From Kosakonia quasisacchari (lineage in GTDB: Bacteria > Pseudomonadota > Gammaproteobacteria > Enterobacterales > Enterobacteriaceae), in NCBI RefSeq assembly GCF_004331415.1, contig NZ_SJOP01000006.1:124001-188000 (forward strand): a stretch of DNA of 64,000 bases. The letters run 5' to 3'. The position numbers were made by a program, and so were the translations under genes. Under the pieces are notes generated by a model. The model saw nothing but the letters and a program-made list of their open reading frames with translations. It had not been told where the DNA came from and searched no databases. Position 1 is the stretch's first letter; each line of letters begins with the position of its first letter. Of this stretch, positions 1-8,596 are shown piece after piece.

Positions 1-957
1 CAGTGCGTGGTATTTCGCCATTGCCAGAATACACACCGCGTTACCGCCAAGTTTGATTTCATCGCCGGTATCAACCAGAAAATCCGCTTCGCTGCCGTCC
101 GGCAACGTGTAGCGGCGAATCAGCTCGCTGCTCAGGTACGCCAGCGCGCGTTCAATGGCCTGCCACTGTTTTTCGTTGCGTGTCACTTCCCACCCTTCCA
201 GCAACGCATAGGTTGAACTGGCGTGGCGTAACGCGTTGTAGGTGGGAATGGCGCGGTCAAAGCAGGGAAACCAGCCATAGTCATACCGCCCGGAAGGCGT
301 GACCTGCCGCGCCAGGTAATCGCTCGCCGAGAAGATCATCGGTTCCAGTTGCTCCTGCCAGTGTGCAAGCTGACGATAACCGGCGTTGCGCCCGGCAAAC
401 TCGACAGGCCATGTCGTCGTCCCGTCGCAAAACCAGGCGCGCGTGGTGAAACGCCAAATCGGCTGCTCCGCCGTTTGCGGCCACTCAATGCGCGCGCCAA
501 AACGTCTGCGGGAAAAATGCGCCAGATTGTTAGCATTCGGCGTGGCAACCCCTTGTGTACCGTCATACAACAAGGCGTTAGCGGCAATCTCCTGCTCCAG
601 CGCTGCGTAGTGAAACGCGGCATCAAAACTCAGCCCGTAACGGAAGTAATTGCGCTTGGTTGCCTTTAGTTTTTCCACCAGCTCGGCCCAGCGTAGTGCT
701 TCAACCCGGTCGACAATATCAACACGCAGCCAACAGGCCTCAGCAGTATGCTTTTGCTGCCAGTGTTGCAGCGCCTGCGCCCCATTTTTCCAGGCTTCAC
801 CAAAACTGGCACCGCGCGCCTGGCGGGTATACGCGCGCGTTTTACCGTCGCAGACGCTAAAAAAAATGACCCAGCCAGGCAGCGGTTCGGAAAGCGGGCT
901 ACGATCCAACTGTTCGGCAGCGTGGCGTAGCTGCAAAAGCAGATGACTGAGTGACAT
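1..957 (-). CDS. Helical-barrel-like protein of the Mur ligase/CapA locus, cut by the left window edge
   Basis: The reading frame opens at ATG 957 behind a good AAGGAG site and stays open for 319 codons to base 1, so the C-terminus lies outside the window. The N-terminal third is a compact mixed region with CDG and WLRVDIVDRV. The C-terminal part has spaced helical motifs: RAIPTYNALRHASSTYALLE, a basic/aromatic helix with ALAYLSSELI, and IKLGGNAVCILAMAKY. That pattern recalls alpha/alpha toroid enzymes such as C5-epimerase or glycan lyase/hydrolase folds. The gene is divergent from the hydrolase and ligase genes with only 112 bp between, so a shared promoter region and shared function are likely. 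Substrate and exact family are not recognised. Confidence 0.75.
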   Translation of the reverse strand, partial: MSLSHLLLQLRHAAEQLDRSPLSEPLPGWVIFFSVCDGKTRAYTRQARGASFGEAWKNGAQALQHWQQKHTAEACWLRVDIVDRVEALRWAELVEKLKATKRNYFRYGLSFDAAFHYAALEQEIAANALLYDGTQGVATPNANNLAHFSRRRFGARIEWPQTAEQPIWRFTTRAWFCDGTTTWPVEFAGRNAGYRQLAHWQEQLEPMIFSASDYLARQVTPSGRYDYGWFPCFDRAIPTYNALRHASSTYALLEGWEVTRNEKQWQAIERALAYLSSELIRRYTLPDGSEADFLVDTGDEIKLGGNAVCILAMAKYHAL

Positions 958-1069
958 GTTGGCTCCTTCAGATCAGCGACATCCCGGCAGACAGATTCTC
1001 TCATCAGAATAATCGCTGATTACAGAACCGCACATTCGGTTGATCAATCCTGTGACCGTGGGGCTGGCA

Positions 1070-1951
1070 ATGTCGGTGATATTACGCATAGGTATGCTCT
1101 TTTTTTCTCTGCTGGTGCTGCTTGCCCACGCGGATGCGCCCCTGCTGTGGAATCAAAAAGCCGTGGCGGAAAATTGCCCGTCGACAGCGGATCAACTGTG
1201 GGTGGAGTACGACGGCGGTAAGGCGTGTATGCGCTATTTTTCGGCCGGCGTTTTGCAAAATGCGCCGATCGTGGTAGTGGTTTTCAGCGGCGATCGCGAA
1301 ACGTTTATCAAGCGCGCGCCGCAAAACATTCCTGCCAATACCGCCACGGCGCAGCGCAGGCAGGCGCAAAAGCTCGCGCTAAAGACAAAACTGCCGGTGG
1401 TGATTGTCGCTCGTCCAGGCACTTACGGCTCCAGTGGTAATCACTATCGCCGACGGCAGCCGGAAGAGTTCAACGCGCTGAATGCCACGCTGGATTCGCT
1501 ACGCGCTCGCTACCACATTCAACAATTTATCCTGACCGGCCACAGCGGCGGCGCGACAGCAGCATCGGCATTGCTCACGCTCGGTCGCCGCGATATTCGC
1601 TGCGCCATTCTCACTTCGGGTGCCTGGGATCTGCTTAACCGCGCAGAGACGTTACGTCAGGCACGTGGCGAAAAAAGCAATGAGAACAAAGATGTCACCG
1701 GGCTGGCGGCACCTTACGATCCGCTGTATCACCTTGACGGCATCATGCCGGACTCGCAGCGTCTGATCGTGGTGATCGGCAATCTGCTCGACAGCAACAC
1801 TCCTTTTGAACTTCAGGTGAAATTTGCGCGGGCATTACGCGAAAAAGGGCATCGCGTTATGTTGGTTGAATCCCCTGCGTATCCACCTGAGTATCACAAT
1901 CTGCAAGGCAATCCGGGTATCCGCTATGTCAACAGATGCGCAAATCACTAA
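1070..1951 (+). CDS. Secreted or membrane-anchored alpha/beta hydrolase
   Basis: About 293 residues from ATG 1070, which has GGGG upstream. An in-frame TTG at 1040 is less likely because it would bury the signal peptide. Residues 1-23 form a hydrophobic export signal ending HADA. The nucleophile elbow GHSGG puts the likely catalytic Ser near residue 159, and a late His (YHNLQG, about residue 276) fits the triad. The oxyanion region may be ARPGTYGSSG. The 3' end overlaps the next gene by 26 bp, so the two are translationally linked. It is probably a periplasmic esterase, peptidase or amidase acting on the polymer handled by the downstream protein; the substrate is not visible. Confidence 0.8.
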   Translation: MSVILRIGMLFFSLLVLLAHADAPLLWNQKAVAENCPSTADQLWVEYDGGKACMRYFSAGVLQNAPIVVVVFSGDRETFIKRAPQNIPANTATAQRRQAQKLALKTKLPVVIVARPGTYGSSGNHYRRRQPEEFNALNATLDSLRARYHIQQFILTGHSGGATAASALLTLGRRDIRCAILTSGAWDLLNRAETLRQARGEKSNENKDVTGLAAPYDPLYHLDGIMPDSQRLIVVIGNLLDSNTPFELQVKFARALREKGHRVMLVESPAYPPEYHNLQGNPGIRYVNRCANH

Positions 1952-4900
1952 CAGGCGGCAGCGCGGCTGGCGCAGCGCCGAACTGGAGGCATTACTGGGC
2001 GTCAAATGGCGTGTCGCACCGCCACCAGGCTGGCGGGCGGAGAACATCGCGCTCACGCTCTACGATAAACAAAACGAGTATGGGCAGTGTTTGTTTATCG
2101 CTATGGACGAAAAGACCTGGCACCAGGGTTCAGGAAACCGGGGCATTTATGCCGGCTGGCAGGATACACATGATGTGTTAACGAAACGCTACCGCCATTT
2201 TTGTGGCGCGATTGTTCAACGTTACCTCCCTGATCTCCCGCAGGATTTTCCGCAACTGGTGGTGGAAAACAGTTACAACGTCTTGCCGCTGCTCGCCGAT
2301 GAAGCCCGCCGCCGGATGAACGGCAAAATCATCGCCATCACCGGTACGGTGGGGAAATCCTCCACTAAAGATCTGTTGCATATGCTGCTGGCGGCAGAAG
2401 GCACCACGGTGAGCACGCAGGGCAATCACAACACACGCACAGGCACCCTGGTCAGCCTTGCCCGCTGCATTACCGACCCGGCTTACGTGGCGCTGGAAGT
2501 GGCGATTTCCGCGCTCTGGATGCGCACCGGCGGCGTGGGGCCACGCATCAAACCGCATATCGTGGTGATCACCGAAATAGGCATGACTCAGGTTGGGCGC
2601 GACGTGCAAACGCCGCGTGATACCGCGCGTTTTAAAGTACGGCTGTGCGACGGTATTCTGCCGGGCGGCTACGCGATAATTAACCGCGATATGGATGAGT
2701 ATGCGTTCGTGTATCAGGAAGCACTCCGTTACGGCGCGCGCGTGGTGAGCTACGGTTTTCACCCGCAGGCTGACGTGCGCATTGTCGACTATCAGCCCGC
2801 GCCTGACCACACTGGCCTGAGCATTCTGCTGCACGGCGCGCCCCTTCACTGCCGGCTCAATACGCCAGGCAAAGGCATGGCGGGAAACGCCGTGGCGGCA
2901 CTGATTACGCTGGATTTACTCGGTCTTGATACGCACCAGGCGGCCCAACGGCTGGCGGATTTTCGCAATAAACCCGGCAAATTGCAGACGTCACAACTTC
3001 CTTTGCCCGAGGGGGGCAGCGCGACGCTCATTGACGATAACTACAATGCGACACTGATTTCGATGCGCAATGCCATTGCCGTCGCCGCACTTTACCCCCT
3101 TGCGCCCGGCCAGCGGCGCATCGCCGTGCTTGGGCGGTTGGCAACCCTTGGCGAGAGAGCTAAAGAGAGTCACATCGCGCTGGCAAAACCGCTACTCGAT
3201 GCGGGGTTTGATACTGTCTGGCTGCACGGTGAGGAAATGCAGTATCTCAACGATGTGTTGCCCGCCGGGCGGGTTGGCGGCCATTTTTCGCAGATTGATG
3301 CCCTGGCGGATGCGGTAATGGCAAACCTCAAGGCGGGGGATATCGTGCTGGTGAAAGGCAGCGTCAGCGACTCCGATTTTCACCGTATTGTCGGGCTGAT
3401 GAAAACCTTCTCTCAGCGCCGCGCCCCGACGTTAAAGCCGGATCAAACCGCCACCCTGCTTATGAATCTCACAACCGGCGAGCAGCAAGAGTTACGCCAC
3501 GCCCAGGCCACGTTAGCGCCGCGCAACCTTAGCCATTTATTACTGGCAACGTGGCTGGCAACCCGGGTGAAGGATAAAACTTTACGGCTTGAAGAGACGG
3601 TGGCTGCAAGCGAGGTTGCTAAAAACATTGTGCAAAATGGCGCGACACTGGGGCTGAATACCGGGCAGCAGGTCAGTGTGAAAACGCTGGTACAGGGGTT
3701 ACTCATCCACAATGCCAGAGACGCCGCCGTCAACCTGGCGCGCCTTCTGAGCATAGATGCGGTTCGCTTAAATAACCATGCCCGGACAATTGGCCTGACA
3801 CATACGCATATCAACAATGTGTCGGGCCGTCTGCGGCAAGGGCAACAAACCTCATTGCACGATATCGCAACGCTGCTAAACCACTTCTACCAACGCTTTC
3901 CCCATTTGCTGCACTGGTTTGGCGAAAGCGAAATGGTGCTGGCAGGACGCCGCTATCGTAAAGCCGGCAATATTCAGGCCGACGGCCGGGCCAGCTACAG
4001 TTATAGCGCTGGCGGCGCGCCATGCTGGGGGTTTGCACTGCAACGCAGCAATAACCAACTTTGGCTGGCGTGCGCCGCAGGCGCGGTGGACGCCTTTCAT
4101 CTCGATTATCTGTTGGATGGATTGCTGGCAAAAGCCGAGGGCATAGCAGACGAACCATCGCCTGAAATACCGCAGGTGAACCTGGCGAAAACCTGCGCCA
4201 CGGTGACCCTGCTGGGCGATACCTATTTTGGCGAGTGGTATAGCGCACGGCGGCAGCGAAAAGGCGTGGATGATGCCTTGCAACGTTATGGTTATGACCA
4301 CAGTTTTCAATGTCTTACCCCAATGCTGGCGGGAAGCGATTTGACGATTGCCAATATGGAAGCGGCGCTGGCGCCAACCGCGGATATCAATCTTATCGGT
4401 CGTAAACCGTTTTGCCTGACGGGCGATCCGGCCGCGACAACGGCAGCCCTGAAACGCCACGGCGTCCATGCCGTAACGCTGGCAAACAACCATGCACTGG
4501 ATGCCGGGACTGCCGGGCTTGCCACAACGCTGGCGGCGTTTCGCCAACAGGGAATGATCACCTTCGGTGCCGGCATGAATGCGCGACAAGCAGAGGCGCC
4601 GCTGTTACTGACCGTGGGCGGCAAGCGGTTTATGTTTTATAGCGCCTACTGGTTTCGCCGCTATATGGAGCAAGATTGCGCCTATTACGCCCAGCCGCGT
4701 CGCGCCGGGGTAGCGTGTATAAGCGGTGGACTTATCGAGCAATTGCGCCGTGAAAAAGCGCATGAAGACCCCGCCACACTTATCGTGCTGGCGCACTGGG
4801 GGCTGGATTATCAATGGACGGTTGCTCAACAACGCCAGTTAGCCGAACAGTTGGTCCGCGCGGGTGCCGACCTGATTATCGGCGCGGGCGCGCACATGGC

Positions 4901-5261
4901 AGGCGATATGGAACGCGTTGGCGAAAGCTGGGTAATTTACAGCCTGGGAAACGCGGTTTTTAACAGCAACGGTGAATACCAGGCGCGTAATGTCCTGCCC
5001 TATAGTCTGGTGGCAATCCTGCAATTAGGCGGCAAGCAGCCAACGCTGACGCTGCAACCGATCTTTTCCGATAACCTGCAAACGTTCTGGCAACCGAGAG
5101 CGATTAACGCGCATGAATTCAGCGACTTCGTGGCTTTTTTACGTGAACAAGGCGTCATTCTGGCAGCGCAGCCATCAGATAACAGTGCGTGGATAAAGTG
5201 TACAGGCAACGCGCCGCAGGCCATTGTCTTTCCGCTGGATAAACGGTTTGGCGAAGCCTGA
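1926..5261 (+). CDS. Trimodular MurF-like ligase / degenerate S11-like / CapA-like protein
   Basis: 1,111 residues from ATG 1926; a longer in-frame start at 1824 lies inside the hydrolase gene and is less likely. Residues about 90-500 are a Mur ligase: ATP loop GTVGKSST (140-147), EVAISAL, DDNYNATLISM (the MurF-type DNYNANPxSM signature) and LVKGS. Residues about 505-735 resemble a D-Ala-D-Ala carboxypeptidase (LLIHNARDAAVNLARLL, TIGLTHTHINNVSG), but the expected SxxK, SxN and KTG catalytic motifs are not intact. Residues about 756-1080 are CapA/PgsA-like: LLGDTYFGEW, IANMEAAL, LANNHALD, AHWGLDYQ, YSLGNAVF. CapA proteins act in poly-gamma-glutamate capsule assembly, and Mur-type ligases form amide bonds. 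I infer synthesis or attachment of an amide-linked envelope polymer. No signal peptide is seen at the N-terminus, which is odd for CapA and S11 domains. Confidence 0.85.
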   Translation: MSTDAQITNRRQRGWRSAELEALLGVKWRVAPPPGWRAENIALTLYDKQNEYGQCLFIAMDEKTWHQGSGNRGIYAGWQDTHDVLTKRYRHFCGAIVQRYLPDLPQDFPQLVVENSYNVLPLLADEARRRMNGKIIAITGTVGKSSTKDLLHMLLAAEGTTVSTQGNHNTRTGTLVSLARCITDPAYVALEVAISALWMRTGGVGPRIKPHIVVITEIGMTQVGRDVQTPRDTARFKVRLCDGILPGGYAIINRDMDEYAFVYQEALRYGARVVSYGFHPQADVRIVDYQPAPDHTGLSILLHGAPLHCRLNTPGKGMAGNAVAALITLDLLGLDTHQAAQRLADFRNKPGKLQTSQLPLPEGGSATLIDDNYNATLISMRNAIAVAALYPLAPGQRRIAVLGRLATLGERAKESHIALAKPLLDAGFDTVWLHGEEMQYLNDVLPAGRVGGHFSQIDALADAVMANLKAGDIVLVKGSVSDSDFHRIVGLMKTFSQRRAPTLKPDQTATLLMNLTTGEQQELRHAQATLAPRNLSHLLLATWLATRVKDKTLRLEETVAASEVAKNIVQNGATLGLNTGQQVSVKTLVQGLLIHNARDAAVNLARLLSIDAVRLNNHARTIGLTHTHINNVSGRLRQGQQTSLHDIATLLNHFYQRFPHLLHWFGESEMVLAGRRYRKAGNIQADGRASYSYSAGGAPCWGFALQRSNNQLWLACAAGAVDAFHLDYLLDGLLAKAEGIADEPSPEIPQVNLAKTCATVTLLGDTYFGEWYSARRQRKGVDDALQRYGYDHSFQCLTPMLAGSDLTIANMEAALAPTADINLIGRKPFCLTGDPAATTAALKRHGVHAVTLANNHALDAGTAGLATTLAAFRQQGMITFGAGMNARQAEAPLLLTVGGKRFMFYSAYWFRRYMEQDCAYYAQPRRAGVACISGGLIEQLRREKAHEDPATLIVLAHWGLDYQWTVAQQRQLAEQLVRAGADLIIGAGAHMAGDMERVGESWVIYSLGNAVFNSNGEYQARNVLPYSLVAILQLGGKQPTLTLQPIFSDNLQTFWQPRAINAHEFSDFVAFLREQGVILAAQPSDNSAWIKCTGNAPQAIVFPLDKRFGEA

Positions 5262-5348
5262 GCGTTACCTGTATTTCGCTCCCTGCGACTTCGCTATACA
5301 GGGAACGGATGGGTAAGTTAATACGGTTTTGCAAAAACCATGGCGCGG

Positions 5349-5639
5349 TCAGTGAACTGACTGTGTGTTCTTCTGCTCATCAAGGGTAAAGAACGACACG
5401 ACATCCGCCAGTTGCTGCGCGTACTGATCCATGCTTTTCGCGATCCCCGCCAACTGCTCGACCAGCGGCGCATTTTTAGCTTCCGGCGTCAGGTCATCAA
5501 GCCGCAAACGCGCGCTCGTCTGAGCAAGCGAATCATATTGATAAAACCCCAGCGCGAAGCCCGCCACGCTCTCTTTAATATTGTTCAGCGCAAACAACGA
5601 GTAACCCGAAATAAATAACAAACAAAAGCAATCTCGCAA
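5349..5639 (-). pseudogene. Collapsed methyl-accepting chemotaxis protein remnant
   Basis: A 96-codon frame joins two pieces that normally sit far apart in a chemoreceptor. The N-terminal stretch (SGYSLFALNNIKES) looks like the first transmembrane and periplasmic segment. The end, NAPLVEQLAGIAKSMDQYA followed by QQLADVVSFF, matches the usual C-terminal tail after the signalling hairpin (NASLVEE...LxxAVxxF). The ligand-binding, HAMP and signalling core is missing, so the likeliest history is a large internal deletion. It could instead be an unrelated small membrane protein. No ribosome site stands out. Confidence 0.45.
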
Positions 5640-5946
5640 GGAAATACAACGGTATGTTTTAATCTTTCTTTACAGACATACCACATCCTTAATTCATCAA
5701 ATAATGTTCTATTTAGTTTGACAGAAAATAAAGCACACGGAAAAACGCATGCTGCGACGATAAACGCAGCCAGCGCACAATGGGTTTTTCATAGTTATTA
5801 GCAACGAAACACGTACACCTTCACCAATAAGGAAACAAGCATCTTGCTAAAAATGGATAAATTCTGAAATTGTGAATTAATAAAGCAAGAAAACCAAAAG
5901 CTATTTACTGGATTGCACGGCAATAATTAATGAAATTGTTAAAAAA
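5640..5946. other. AT-rich intergenic stretch without a gene
   Basis: About 300 bp of AT-rich sequence between the chemoreceptor remnant and the yjdJ terminator. I see no credible reading frame, RNA gene or repeat. It may hold the original promoter region of the decayed chemoreceptor. Confidence 0.5.
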
Positions 5947-5967
5947 AATACCGGCACTGCCGGTATT
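5947..5967 (-). terminator. Rho-independent terminator after yjdJ
   Basis: Perfect inverted repeat AATACCGGCA / TGCCGGTATT around one base, followed on the minus strand by a run of T. It sits 5 bp after the yjdJ stop codon. Confidence 0.85.
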
Positions 5968-5972
5968 AGTAT

Positions 5973-6245
5973 TTACGCACGGATATCGTCATATTCGCGT
6001 GTGTTGTCAAATTCGTGTTTGGCAAAGGGGCACAACGGGATGACTTTACGGTTTTCCGCACGCATCTTTTCCACCACACGTGCAACCAGTTGCTTGCCTA
6101 CGCCTTGCCCTTTAAGGCTTGGGTCCACATCCGTATGTTCAATAATGCTTAAATGCTCCCCGGTGGGAACGAAGACGATTTCGGCAACCTGCGTTCCCTG
6201 GGCGTCATTCACGTAAAACTTGTTGTGGCCTTCCAGAATTTCCAT
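5973..6245 (-). CDS. yjdJ: YjdJ-like GNAT N-acetyltransferase
   Basis: 90 residues, the length of the small YjdJ-type acetyltransferases. The acetyl-CoA loop is visible as [14 protein letters not shown] (about residues 42-55), followed by a helix with [17 protein letters not shown], typical of this subfamily. The natural acceptor is unknown. It lies 11 bp after yjdI in the same direction, the pairing known in E. coli, where the two genes sit elsewhere in the genome. Both probably share a transcript. Confidence 0.88.
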   Translation of the reverse strand: MEILEGHNKFYVNDAQGTQVAEIVFVPTGEHLSIIEHTDVDPSLKGQGVGKQLVARVVEKMRAENRKVIPLCPFAKHEFDNTREYDDIRA

Positions 6246-6256
6246 GATTTTCTCAC

Positions 6257-6487
6257 TTAATTGTGGCGGTACTTCAGCGCACCGCTCGGGCAGGTATCAA
6301 TGACTTTCACCACCGTTCCGACATCCACTTCGTCAGGAATGATCCACGGTTTGCGTTTCAGATTAAAAAGCTTTGCGCTCCCACGCACGCAGTTTCCCGC
6401 ATGCTGACAGACCGCCGTATTGAAATAAACGTCAATCTTTTCACCTGTATAGACGCGGTAACCCGCGTCCAGCAGTTCCTTATCCAT
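6257..6487 (-). CDS. yjdI: YjdI-like small iron-sulfur protein
   Basis: 76 residues with the divergent single-cluster 4Fe-4S pattern: [11 protein letters not shown] (two Cys) near residues 27-35 and [10 protein letters not shown] with a further Cys near residue 65. Such short Fer4_19-type proteins are thought to be cytosolic electron carriers or cluster-binding partners; no partner enzyme is established. The gene precedes yjdJ. The sequence [16 protein letters not shown] before the last Cys is characteristic of the family. Confidence 0.88.
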   Translation of the reverse strand: MDKELLDAGYRVYTGEKIDVYFNTAVCQHAGNCVRGSAKLFNLKRKPWIIPDEVDVGTVVKVIDTCPSGALKYRHN

Positions 6488-6563
6488 GACATTGCCCCTG
6501 TTCTTTTTGGTGTTGGAAAAGTAAGCATAGCCGCTCTACTTTTACGCACCCTTTGGCGTTTTA

Positions 6564-7058
6564 TCAATAACGAACGATATGAAACCCTTCTTGTTCAGTC
6601 GGTTCGACAAAGTAACGGGTAATTAGCGCAAACTGCTCGTCGGTGGCGGCAAAATCATGGTCGCCTGCGGCATTTCGCTGGCGTAAACGCGCTTTGCAAA
6701 CCTCATCGCTAACCCGCAGATAATGCAACAAATGCGGCGCACCGGATTCGTTAACGATAGACATCATCCACTGGCGGCTGGCCAGCGTATTGGCAGGAAA
6801 GTCGAGAACCACATTGACACCTGCACGCAGCAGCGCGATGGCGTGCGGCTTAATGGCGGATTTTAATTTGGCCGAGTAGAAAACGTAATCCTCAACGGTG
6901 GTCATCGCATCCTTAAATAACAGCGACAACCAACTATCTTCGCTCAGCACCACCGTAAACGGCGTTTTTGCCAGCTCGCTGGCAAGCGTCGATTTACCCG
7001 ATGCGATTTTGCCGCACAGAAGATGGAGTGTTGCAGGAGAAGCAGAACAAACATTCAT
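6564..7058 (-). CDS. Small P-loop ATPase/kinase-like protein
   Basis: 164 residues from ATG 7058, chosen over an upstream in-frame start at 7118 because GAGGTC lies just before it. A Walker A loop GKIASGKST spans residues 16-24. VVLDFPANT near the middle could be the Walker B or substrate segment, and RLRQRNAAG near residue 130 resembles the lid of zeta-toxin or gluconate-kinase-like enzymes. It therefore belongs to the AAA_33/kinase-like group that phosphorylates small molecules or modifies tRNA or peptidoglycan precursors. No antitoxin-like gene is adjacent, so a toxin role is not supported. Confidence 0.75.
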   Translation of the reverse strand: MNVCSASPATLHLLCGKIASGKSTLASELAKTPFTVVLSEDSWLSLLFKDAMTTVEDYVFYSAKLKSAIKPHAIALLRAGVNVVLDFPANTLASRQWMMSIVNESGAPHLLHYLRVSDEVCKARLRQRNAAGDHDFAATDEQFALITRYFVEPTEQEGFHIVRY

Positions 7059-7244
7059 AAAATGACCTCGCAGATTGCTGCCAGCAAGGCCCCGCCGTGC
7101 TGGCGGGAAAATGGACAAACGTTATCCCACCGGTCGATTGACGGTGCGAATAATGCTCGCAATAGATAAATGGGGTGAATATTTAACAGTCATGTTGGCA
7201 ACGTAGCAACAATGCGGCCAGGTTGCCAACGGTTTTGTCTGTGT

Positions 7245-7263
7245 GGGGCTTATAGCAAGCCCC
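7245..7263 (-). terminator. Hairpin after the lysine methylase gene
   Basis: GGGGCTT / AAGCCCC stem with a 5-base loop just beyond the stop codon of the minus-strand methylase gene. The T tract is weak, so termination is probable rather than certain. Confidence 0.5.
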
Positions 7264-7270
7264 ATCGTTG

Positions 7271-8488
7271 TTAACCGATCAGCAGCAGGCAGGAGAGATC
7301 GTCACCGCCGTTAATCGTATCGATCGCAGTATCTATGCCTTTATTGACGGTACTGTTATGCATGGTTTTTTCAGAAAAACTGGCGATCGTTTTCATCACC
7401 AGTGGCTGGTCTATCTCAACATGCAGCGACTGTACGCTGAGGAACGTTTTGAGATAAAAATAATCCAGAACAATGCGATAAAACTGGCGCAAGATTGTCG
7501 CCGTATTCGTGCCGGGAAAATCGCTTTCATAGAGCTTGTACAGCAAGTAATTCCTCAGCACATGCGGTTCACCCAGGCAGGAATGTTTGCACAGCTGTTC
7601 CCATTGCTGATCAAGCGCTGCAAATTTTTCACTCAACTCTGCGGTTCCCATCTCTGGTGTAATGGCCAGGTATTCAGCGATTTGCAGGTGCCCTTGTGAA
7701 ATCAGCGGATCGCGCGAAGAAAGTTTCGCCACATGCGTGCCCATCACGGCTAACGCATTTACTTTCATCGTGACGGCGCGAGCGGTATTTTGCGCACGAA
7801 GCAGCGTTCGGCCGTTCTGTAATTCATCGACCAGCCCTGAATAAAAGCTTTCCACTTCGGCCAGGTTATTTTGCAGATCAAAGTTGAGCATTTGCAGATA
7901 GAGAATAAACTGCGCCAGCGCCATCATATTCTCTTCAATACTGTTGCCCGGTGCCTGAACCAGATTCCAGGCGAAGAGATGTACCAGATGGCTCAGTTGG
8001 TCCCGTGGTTTTCGCTGTTCCTGTAGCTTCACTTTTGACCGGAAAATCAGTGCCGTTTTCTCTTGCAGCAGCATGCTTTGCGGGTCGAAAAGTACCTGGC
8101 GGACCACTTCCGGGCAGGAGAGCGTCATGCAGAGACGCATTTCATCGGCGTATTTCCGTACGCCGCGCGGGTAGGATGAACAGGTGTGAGATAACGCTTT
8201 TTCACCTAAATCACGATGAACCATGCAAAGCCGATTTTTATCAATAAACGGGCACTGATTATCTTCATTCAATTTTATGACCGAGTATTCATGTTTTCCG
8301 TTATGAACCGGAATCAGATTTTCTTTCGCAATAGTCGCAATGATAGGGTTAGATGAGGATAAATAGCGTTGGTGCGTTTTTTTATCGATGGATACTTTCC
8401 AGCTATGGCAGCAAGAAATTAAACAATCTGGGCCAACACATTTAAATTTATCAAAGAAAACAGGAGTCACTGTTTTATGGTGTCGCAT
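7271..8488 (-). CDS. fliB: FliB-type flagellin lysine N-methylase
   Basis: 405 residues from ATG 8488; a start at 8530 would add 14 residues unlike the family. The N-terminus has the FliB Cys cluster FDKFKCVGPDCLISCCHSW, followed by more Cys motifs (CPFIDKNRLCMVHRDLG, HTCSSYPR). These suggest a metal or Fe-S site. Known FliB proteins methylate surface lysines of flagellin in Salmonella and other enterics. The remainder is helical without recognised repeats. No flagellin or flagellar gene is in this window, so the gene is separate from any substrate here. AT content rises near the 5' end, which fits recent acquisition. Confidence 0.85.
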   Translation of the reverse strand: MRHHKTVTPVFFDKFKCVGPDCLISCCHSWKVSIDKKTHQRYLSSSNPIIATIAKENLIPVHNGKHEYSVIKLNEDNQCPFIDKNRLCMVHRDLGEKALSHTCSSYPRGVRKYADEMRLCMTLSCPEVVRQVLFDPQSMLLQEKTALIFRSKVKLQEQRKPRDQLSHLVHLFAWNLVQAPGNSIEENMMALAQFILYLQMLNFDLQNNLAEVESFYSGLVDELQNGRTLLRAQNTARAVTMKVNALAVMGTHVAKLSSRDPLISQGHLQIAEYLAITPEMGTAELSEKFAALDQQWEQLCKHSCLGEPHVLRNYLLYKLYESDFPGTNTATILRQFYRIVLDYFYLKTFLSVQSLHVEIDQPLVMKTIASFSEKTMHNSTVNKGIDTAIDTINGGDDLSCLLLIG

Positions 8489-8596
8489 AATACATTCTTT
8501 ATAAATGAAAAACAGAAAGTTACACGACAAAATCGAATATCTATAGTTGCATAAGCGCGCACTACATTCAGCATTTCACGACATGGATCCGCGTGC

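Noticed and set aside
1824..1925. Longer start of the ligase/CapA gene at 1824
   Set aside because: It lies within the hydrolase coding region, adds a segment of unlikely composition and has no better ribosome site than ATG 1926.
6564..7058. P-loop protein considered as a zeta-type toxin
   Set aside because: No epsilon-like antitoxin gene lies beside it, and the lid region is only loosely similar.
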